Below are positions 1 to 5,072 of a stretch of 10,608 nt of DNA, piece by piece. The notes below the pieces were generated by a model. The model did no database searches and had not been told where the DNA came from. It saw only the letters and a program-made list of their open reading frames with translations. Source of the stretch: CAZNDN01 sp964571815 (GTDB lineage: Bacteria; Fibrobacterota; Chitinivibrionia; Chitinivibrionales; WJKA01); the NCBI GenBank assembly GCA_964571815.1, contig CAZNDN010000136.1:1-10608 (forward strand), written 5' to 3'. Both the position numbers and the translations under genes were made by a program. Each line of letters starts with the position of its first letter. The first letter of the stretch is position 1.

Positions 1-1
1 C

Positions 2-1339
2 TACCTCGTCCACGGCAACGACAAGCTGCTGCTGCTGGACAAGTTCGGCAACGAAGAGGTTATCTTCGAGAATGCGAGCTGTCCGATTCCCCTGCGTCCC
101 CGAAACATACCCGATCTCGCGACGAAAACCTACGACAGTGAGGACGCCGACCCGAATCATCCCGGGGCGGTGATCAGTGTGCAGAACGTATACAACAGCT
201 ATCCCTACCCTTTCCCCCACGATGTGGTCGAGGAGAAGAAGATAAAGTGGATCCGGGTGGTGCAGCTCATTCCCAAGAACCTTCGGTGGGACAGGAACAA
301 GCCGCCGATGGCCTACGAGACGATGTCGCCGGGCCGGATTTCGCTGGGTGTGGCGAAGGTTGAAGAGGATGGAAGCGCCTATTTCGAGGCCCCGGTCGGA
401 AGAGAAATCTACTTCCAGGTGCTGGACGAAAACCACATGGCGCTCCAGACTATGCGCTCGGGAACGTACGTTCACAAGGGAGAGCACCTGAGCTGCGTGG
501 GCTGTCACGAAAACCGGTGGGAAGCCGTCCCGCCGCTTACCTCGACCCCCCTGGCCCTGCAGCGCGGCCCCTCGCCGCTTGAGCAGGAAGTAGAGGGAGG
601 ACCATGGCCTCTCGCGTACGAAACATTTGTGAACAGACCCGTGTTTCAGAAGACCTGTATTCCCTGTCATGAGAGCGAAGGGAAGAATACCGGCATGTTT
701 GATTACGATGCCCACAACCTCTACGTCTCAAAGATGATTTTCAGTTGGCCGGGCGGCATCGGAAACACCCAGGCATACGCGGGCTCGCGAAGTATTCCCG
801 GATTTTGCGGGGCCGGGGTTGCCGGTCTCGGCACGGGGGCTCTGGACATGTACAAAGCGGGGAGAATCACCGAGGAGGACCTGTATCCGGTGGTGTGCTG
901 GCTCGACTGCAACAGTATGCAGTACGGCGACTTCCGCAAAACCGACAAACAGGACGCCGGCGAGATCGTGTGGCCTTCACACTACTGGGATCCCGACAAT
1001 CCGACGGGGGTTGAATCGGGTCAACCCACGCCGGTGCGGGAGTCGATCGTAGCCGATCTCCGTCGAAGAGGATACCTCACCGAAGCGTCGTCCTTGCCCC
1101 GGGCCGGTCACATCACGATCATGATTCGAGAGGCCGACGTGTGCATCGAGAATGTATCGGGGAGCCAAATCTCCTGGTCCGTTCACGACCTGCGGGGTGC
1201 TACGGTCGCCGGCATGCGAGGAAGCACCGGAGGACGCTCCGTTCACGCCGATATCTCACATCTGGCCGCGGGCATGTACTGCGTGCGGGTGAAGGCCGGG
1301 GTGGTGCGGAGAAGCGCAACGTTTCTGCGCGCCCAATAG
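2..1339 (+). CDS. HzsA-related di-heme c-type protein, C-terminal part (5' end outside window)
   Basis: The frame is open from base 2, so this is the C-terminal 445 residues of a longer protein; the first in-frame ATG/GTG codons are internal. It aligns throughout with the C-terminal half of the 958-residue protein at 5073-7949: the end of the propeller (LLLLDKFGNEEVIF), the middle domain (VVEEKKIKWIRVVQLIPK, then GSAYFEAPVGREIYFQ), and two heme c motifs, CVGCH (494-508) and CIPCH (656-670). The order matches the hydrazine synthase alpha subunit (HzsA)-related family. The last ~75 residues (about 1110-1336; VHDLRGATVAGM, then LAAGMYCVRVKAG) resemble a T9SS type A sorting domain, so export and surface attachment are likely. 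Unlike the paralogue it has no His at any of the four positions after the second heme motif that are His there. The real substrate is unknown. Family assignment is firm; function is not. Confidence 0.85.
   Translation, partial: YLVHGNDKLLLLDKFGNEEVIFENASCPIPLRPRNIPDLATKTYDSEDADPNHPGAVISVQNVYNSYPYPFPHDVVEEKKIKWIRVVQLIPKNLRWDRNKPPMAYETMSPGRISLGVAKVEEDGSAYFEAPVGREIYFQVLDENHMALQTMRSGTYVHKGEHLSCVGCHENRWEAVPPLTSTPLALQRGPSPLEQEVEGGPWPLAYETFVNRPVFQKTCIPCHESEGKNTGMFDYDAHNLYVSKMIFSWPGGIGNTQAYAGSRSIPGFCGAGVAGLGTGALDMYKAGRITEEDLYPVVCWLDCNSMQYGDFRKTDKQDAGEIVWPSHYWDPDNPTGVESGQPTPVRESIVADLRRRGYLTEASSLPRAGHITIMIREADVCIENVSGSQISWSVHDLRGATVAGMRGSTGGRSVHADISHLAAGMYCVRVKAGVVRRSATFLRAQ
494..508 (+). other. First heme c attachment motif (CVGCH)
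   Basis: CXXCH in the middle domain, preceded by the family-typical MRSGTYVHKGEHLSCVGCHE. In HzsA the equivalent heme is the unusual active-site heme alpha-I. The residue four positions after the motif His is Trp here and Phe in the paralogue; from memory it is the Tyr axial ligand in Kuenenia HzsA. Confidence 0.85.
656..670 (+). other. Second heme c attachment motif (CIPCH)
   Basis: CXXCH in the C-terminal cytochrome domain, aligned with CSPCH of the paralogue at 5706-5720. In HzsA this heme is bis-His ligated. No downstream His aligned with the paralogue's His residues is found here, so the distal ligand would have to be another residue (Met is present in SKMIF and LDMYKAG) or the site may be open. 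Confidence 0.85.
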
Positions 1340-1520
1340 ACTCTCTCGGGGCGGACACACGAGGGCGGCAGTGACGAAAAGACGTGAGGCGGGGTGTTTT
1401 CGGCATCACCGGGGGTGAAAAGGCATTCTCATTCTCCCGTTGCCCGTCCTGCCTTTCTCCGAGCGGGATTACCTGCCAACAGGCCGAACCGGGCGTTGCC
1501 CGTGACCATGCGCTGCCGCG

Positions 1521-1546
1521 CCCGCAAGCGGGAATTCGTTGTTTTT
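1521..1546 (+). terminator. Weak candidate rho-independent terminator
   Basis: CCCG-CAAG-CGGG stem-loop followed eight bases later by GTTGTTTTT-type sequence. The stem is only four base pairs and the T tract is displaced, so this is a weak candidate for ending transcription from the upstream HzsA-related gene. Confidence 0.25.
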
Positions 1547-1782
1547 CACTATCCGTGTGACACGGGATGCTACGGTATCCGCAATGGCCGACATCGAACG
1601 GTAATCGGGCCCCGGGCCGAAGGTTCATTCCACAGGCTTCCGTATTCGTGAAAGAGATGAGGCAGGCCCTCTCCCGGATGTTCTCCACGAAAGCATACAA
1701 GACGCCCGATAGCCGAACTCCCGCTGAAGATACCCCGTCTCAGTTCGTTGCCCAAAAGGGAAACGGTTTGAAAGGTGATCCC

Positions 1783-1811
1783 TTGACTTCGCCAATGGAT
1801 TAACCTATACT
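1783..1811 (+). promoter_or_regulatory. Sigma70-type promoter of the regulator/membrane-protein operon
   Basis: A -35 box TTGACT (1783-1788) and a -10 box TATACT (1806-1811) are separated by exactly 17 bases; each matches consensus at five of six positions. The predicted transcription start falls near 1817-1819, on top of the upstream ATG at 1818. This argues that translation starts at the next in-frame ATG (1842), giving a leader of about 24 bases carrying GGGAAGG. Confidence 0.75.
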
Positions 1812-1841
1812 TCCTGCATGCCGGAAGCACGGGAAGGCGCA

Positions 1842-2722
1842 ATGATCTCAGTGTACGAACTCACCGATTACCGGGAGTTCCTTAAGCGCTTTTATTGCGA
1901 AAAGAAGAAGGAAAACCCGCGATTTTCATACCGCCTGCTTACGCGAAAAGCCGGTTTCAAGGGGCACACTTTTTTTCAAAAGTGCTCTCCGGCTCAAAAA
2001 ACCTCTCTCACGGCGCGGTTTTCCCTCTTGCCCGCGCGCTTGGATTGGACAAGAACGAAAGCCAGTATTTCATGGCAATGGTCGGCTTTTCGGATTCCAA
2101 GACAAAGGATGAGCGCGAGTTCTATTTCAGCCTCATGCAATCATTCGGCAGGCATCATTCGGCCGTAGCCCTTCGTACGATGCAGATGGAGTATTTCTGT
2201 GAGTGGTATCATGCGGCAATCCGGGAACTGGCTTCGCTTATTCCCTTTCATGACGATTTCGAGGCACTGGGCGAAATGCTGGATCCGCCGATCAGCGTTA
2301 AGGAGGCACGCAAATCGGTGGAATTGCTGGTCGACCTCGACCTCCTGCGTCGTGGGGCCGGGGGGAGTTACACTCGCACCAACACGACGATCACCACGGG
2401 AGAGAATTTCGGCTCGTTTCTGGTAAAGAAGTTTCAAGAGACAACAGCGGAGCTTGCCACCTGCTCTCTTCGTCGCCACCCCCGGCAAATTCGAGATTTC
2501 TCCACGCTCACGCTGAGCGTTTCCGGAGAGGGATTCAGGCGGATACGCGACGAAATCGGGGCGTTCAGGGCCCACCTTCTGAGAATTGCCTCGCGCGGAC
2601 GCAAGGCGGACCGGGTGTATCAAATCAATTTACAACTGTATCCGTTGAGCACGACCCCATCGAAGAAGGTTCGCAGCATCAACGTGGTGTCCGACGAGAC
2701 GCCGCGGCCGGAAGACACATGA
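1842..2722 (+). CDS. TIGR02147/DUF4423 family putative transcriptional regulator, split by a -1 frameshift
   Basis: Two overlapping frames make one family member. Residues 1-45 (MISVYELTDYREFLKRFY ... AGFKGHTFF) are read from 1842 to 1976; the rest (SKVLSGSKNLSHGAVF ... VYQINLQLYPLS) continues in the -1 frame from 1976 to the TGA at 2720-2722. Joined, they give about 293 residues, close to the family's usual size, with its characteristic N-terminal TDYREFLK and C-terminal DRVYQINLQLYPL signatures. The family is widespread in Fibrobacter and considered DNA-binding: an N-terminal HTH-like segment (about residues 28-70) and a helical DUF4423 region. The shift lies inside the HTH-like part, at a T7 run that appears one T short. 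It may be an assembly indel, a recent inactivation or programmed -1 frameshifting. Without a shift the product stops after 108 residues (stop at 2166-2168). Start 1842 is preferred over 1818 because of the promoter position and the GGAAGG Shine-Dalgarno. Confidence 0.8.
1970..1976 (+). other. T7 homopolymer / possible -1 slippery heptamer
   Basis: In the upstream frame the bases read ACT TTT TTT CAA, so T-TTT-TTT has the X-XXY-YYZ layout of a -1 slippery site. Slipping back one base gives TCA AAA GTG CTC (SKVL), exactly the frame that continues the TIGR02147 family. An eighth T would restore the frame without recoding. Confidence 0.7.
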
Positions 2723-4677
2723 ACTGCTTCATTCACGAGTGCACCTTCTACGCCGACTGCAAACTGAAGGAAACAGCCCGGTTCTGCGCGCGGTGCAAAC
2801 ACCGGACGGCAATGCGGGCGGGGACGAAAAAGTTCGTCGACAACGCTCCAAGCCCCGAATCGCTGAAACAAGGGCCGGGCCGAAAAGACGGCGCCGTCAT
2901 TCCGGGAGCAGTTACGGTAGTGGCGTGCGCTCTGCTTTGTTGCGGTTCCCTGTCACCCGGGCATGTGAGCGGCGGCGGGGGAGGCGGTGGCGGCCAGGGG
3001 GGCGGCACCGAGACAACCAACAGCGTGGTGCACGGTACGTTCTACGAGCCCGACGGGGTCACGCCGGCAACGGGTATTGATGTACACGTTCGACCCCGGT
3101 CCACTCTTGGTGACACGACGGTAGACCTCTCCCCCGGTGCCTTCGATACCGCGCATTCGATCACCGACAATCAGGGTGCGTTCGTGATCGATACCCTTAC
3201 GCCCGATATCTATGTGGTGGAAGCCGACGACGGCGCGGGGCACCTGGCGCTGATCGACTCGGTTGCCGTGGCCGGCACAACCTCTCCCGTGGAGGTTGCC
3301 GATACGCTTCGGCCGCCGGGGGCTATCCGGGGCAAAGTTGTCCTGAGCCAGGGGGGCGATCCACGCCGGGTTCTTGTCCTGGCCTTCGGCCTCGACCGGT
3401 TCGCTCTTCCGGGGGCCGACGGAACCTTCCTTTTTTCCGATCTGGCGCAGGGCAACTACGATATACGGATTCTACCGCTGCTTCCCGACCGGCCGGAGTA
3501 CGACGTGCTCGACACGGCAGGGGTGAGTGTCACGGCGGGCGACACCACCGACCTGGGTGATCTGTACGTACATTTCGCCGGTGTGAAGGCACCGCGAAGC
3601 CTGTCCGCGGACTGCGACACCGCGATGCGGGTCGTGACACTGCGCTGGCGTCCCTCCGCGGATTCTTCCGCGGCAGGCTACAACGTGTTCCGCAAAGACC
3701 TTGATTCCCTTCTCTGGCCACCGGCGGTGAATTCCTCCCCGGTGCGGGACACCTTCTTCCAGGACAGCAGCGTTCGTCAGGGGCATTCCTACGCCTATCG
3801 AATCACGGCGATCTCGCCCTCGGGCACTGAGAGCAGACCGGGCGATACAGTCCAGATGCCTGTTGTCTCACCGTACCTGCTGCTGAAGAGTCTCGGCGAA
3901 CCCGAAGAGACCGACCCGGGGCATCTCGGCATGATCGTGTCGGGGGATACGATCTACCTTACGGAGTCCTATCATGGTCGTGTTGTGATGCTCGATACCG
4001 CGGGAGAACATCTGAAGGTATTCGAACCGCCTTCGGACGAACCCTTCATGGAGCCCAGAGACATCGCGATGCACAATGATCGGCTGTACGTGGTCGATCG
4101 AACCGAACGAATCAGGTTGTACGATAGAAAGGGAGACTTTCTCGGGTCCATCACGCTGGAAGGTGCCACGCTCAGAGATGTGGCGGTGGCGAGCGACGAC
4201 TCAATCTACGTTGCCGACGAGGATGGGGAGCGGGTGGTGCTGGTCGACGGCGACGGTGCGGTACAAGCAGTCTCAACGTATTCCTTCACTCACATCGGCC
4301 GCGTCGAGACATGGGACAGTGTCGTGGTCGCGACCGACCGTGACGAAAGAACGCTTCTGCTGATGTCGGGAGGGCTGTCAACGAACAAAGAAATCACCGT
4401 GATCTCCAGGCAATACGCGACCGGGGGATCGACCAGGAAGGGAGTAGTGCTTGGGGCCGTTTCGTCTTGTGGAGGAGGGCATGCCGCCGTCGCGCTCGGC
4501 CTGGTCGCAACGGAAATATTCATGCTCGACCTTCTTGAAGGAAAGAGGATCGCACGATTCGTTCCAATCGGCGCCGGTGAAGACGGGGTAGGGGTGAACG
4601 CGATCCGTGCCCTTTCGTCGGACTCGCTGTGGGTCGCCCTGAGCAACGGCGAAGTGCATCTGTACCGGCGGTGGTAG
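2719..4677 (+). CDS. Membrane-anchored protein: N-terminal Cys cluster, TM, two CarboxypepD_reg-like domains, FN3, beta-propeller
   Basis: A 652-residue protein of unknown function. The ATG overlaps the regulator's TGA as ATGA, which supports this start and suggests translational coupling. Residues 1-30 hold a Cys/His cluster (C3, H6, C8, C14, C23, C26, H28), followed by a charged linker. One hydrophobic segment (about 58-78, VIPGAVTVVACALLCCGSL) is a signal anchor or, through VVAC or LLCC, a lipobox. A Gly-rich tether (85-96) follows. Outside come two beta-sandwich repeats resembling carboxypeptidase regulatory domains (about 102-200 and 201-285), an FN3 domain (about 290-385; VTLRWRPSADSSAAGYNVFR) and an NHL/SMP-30-like propeller (about 390-650; repeats such as DDSIYVADEDGERVVLVD). 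The exported part is typical of Fibrobacterota envelope lipoproteins. The long Cys-rich N-terminus is unusual for a lipoprotein and resembles the layout of a membrane sensor or anti-sigma factor (inference). No T9SS sorting domain is seen. Confidence 0.8.
   Translation: MNCFIHECTFYADCKLKETARFCARCKHRTAMRAGTKKFVDNAPSPESLKQGPGRKDGAVIPGAVTVVACALLCCGSLSPGHVSGGGGGGGGQGGGTETTNSVVHGTFYEPDGVTPATGIDVHVRPRSTLGDTTVDLSPGAFDTAHSITDNQGAFVIDTLTPDIYVVEADDGAGHLALIDSVAVAGTTSPVEVADTLRPPGAIRGKVVLSQGGDPRRVLVLAFGLDRFALPGADGTFLFSDLAQGNYDIRILPLLPDRPEYDVLDTAGVSVTAGDTTDLGDLYVHFAGVKAPRSLSADCDTAMRVVTLRWRPSADSSAAGYNVFRKDLDSLLWPPAVNSSPVRDTFFQDSSVRQGHSYAYRITAISPSGTESRPGDTVQMPVVSPYLLLKSLGEPEETDPGHLGMIVSGDTIYLTESYHGRVVMLDTAGEHLKVFEPPSDEPFMEPRDIAMHNDRLYVVDRTERIRLYDRKGDFLGSITLEGATLRDVAVASDDSIYVADEDGERVVLVDGDGAVQAVSTYSFTHIGRVETWDSVVVATDRDERTLLLMSGGLSTNKEITVISRQYATGGSTRKGVVLGAVSSCGGGHAAVALGLVATEIFMLDLLEGKRIARFVPIGAGEDGVGVNAIRALSSDSLWVALSNGEVHLYRRW
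2971..3006 (+). repeat. Gly-codon low-complexity tract
   Basis: A GGC/GGG/GGA/GGT run encodes a 12-residue tract that is glycine except for one glutamine, directly after the membrane segment; it serves as a flexible tether. Its GC richness also makes it indel-prone in assemblies. Confidence 0.8.
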
Positions 4678-4686
4678 AGAGAGTCC

Positions 4687-4710
4687 GGGACCCAGCGGCG
4701 ACCGGGTCCC
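4687..4710 (+). terminator. GGGACCC/GGGTCCC hairpin just after the membrane-protein gene
   Basis: A perfect 7-bp inverted repeat with a 10-base loop begins ten bases after the TAG stop. There is no T tract after it, so it may be an mRNA 3'-end stabiliser or a non-canonical terminator. Confidence 0.4.
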
Positions 4711-4829
4711 TGATGGAGGTGTCAGGAGCCCAGATCGGTAGTGGTCAGATTCCCGCTGTTGTGGTATGGAAACGGATGACCGTGCGGAGATACGCAGTAT
4801 GGGAAGTGGGTTGTCACACTTCAGGTACT

Positions 4830-4849
4830 CACGGGCCGAGTGACCCGTG
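4830..4849. repeat. CACGGG/CCCGTG inverted repeat
   Basis: A 6-bp perfect inverted repeat with an 8-base loop in the convergent intergenic region. Its role is unknown; it is part of a run of hairpins between the two convergent genes. Confidence 0.35.
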
Positions 4850-4900
4850 TGTTCTTCGATGACTGGTTCAATCTTGCTGGTCTTCGAAACGTGCATTCGG

Positions 4901-4920
4901 CGGCCGGGCCGTTTCTTTCT
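4901..4920 (+). terminator. Candidate rho-independent terminator (CGGC-CGG-GCCG plus T-rich tail)
   Basis: A short GC stem is followed directly by TTTCTTTCT. It lies about 225 bases past the membrane-protein stop codon. The stem is only four base pairs, so confidence is low, but it has the best T tail on the + strand in this region. Confidence 0.3.
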
Positions 4921-4951
4921 ACGCCCCTTGTCCCGGATGTATACGAGAGGC

Positions 4952-5051
4952 NNNNNNNNNNNNNNNNNNNNNNNNNNNNNNNNNNNNNNNNNNNNNNNNN
5001 NNNNNNNNNNNNNNNNNNNNNNNNNNNNNNNNNNNNNNNNNNNNNNNNNNN
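4952..5051. other. Assembly gap (100 N)
   Basis: Exactly 100 N, the conventional length for a scaffold gap of unknown size. It lies in the convergent intergenic region. Confidence 0.98.
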
Positions 5052-5070
5052 CTCTTCCGGACGGGAAGGG
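5052..5070 (-). terminator. Hairpin directly after the minus-strand HzsA-related gene
   Basis: On the minus strand CCCTTCC-CGTCC-GGAAGAG forms a 7-bp stem (one G-U pair) starting three bases after the TAG stop. Any T tract would lie inside the adjacent gap, so terminator function cannot be confirmed. Confidence 0.35.
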
Positions 5071-5072
5071 TG

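Larger units (their letters stand above)
1340..1817. other. Intergenic region between HzsA-related gene and regulator
   Basis: About 480 bases without a convincing gene. Short open frames on both strands have low-complexity Arg/Pro/Ser-rich translations and no family resemblance. Visible structure: a short inverted repeat TCACC-GGG-GGTGA (about 1414-1426), a CCCG-CAAG-CGGG hairpin (1521-1532) followed by a T-rich stretch, an imperfect CCGTG-TGA-CACGG hairpin (about 1553-1565), and the promoter at 1783-1811. Confidence 0.6.
4678..5072. other. Convergent intergenic region containing an assembly gap
   Basis: This lies between the 3' end of the membrane-protein gene (+) and the 3' end of the full-length HzsA-related gene (-). 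I see no convincing gene. It contains several hairpins (listed separately) and 100 N at 4952-5051, so the true spacing is unknown and a small gene in the gap cannot be excluded. Confidence 0.7.

Noticed and set aside
1200..1700. 166-codon minus-strand open frame spanning the end of the first gene and the intergenic region
   Set aside because: Arg/Pro/Ser-rich low-complexity translation overlapping the sorting domain of a real gene; no ribosome site or family resemblance.
4378..4896. 172-codon minus-strand open frame antisense to the propeller domain
   Set aside because: It overlaps a well-supported coding region and has no recognisable domain.
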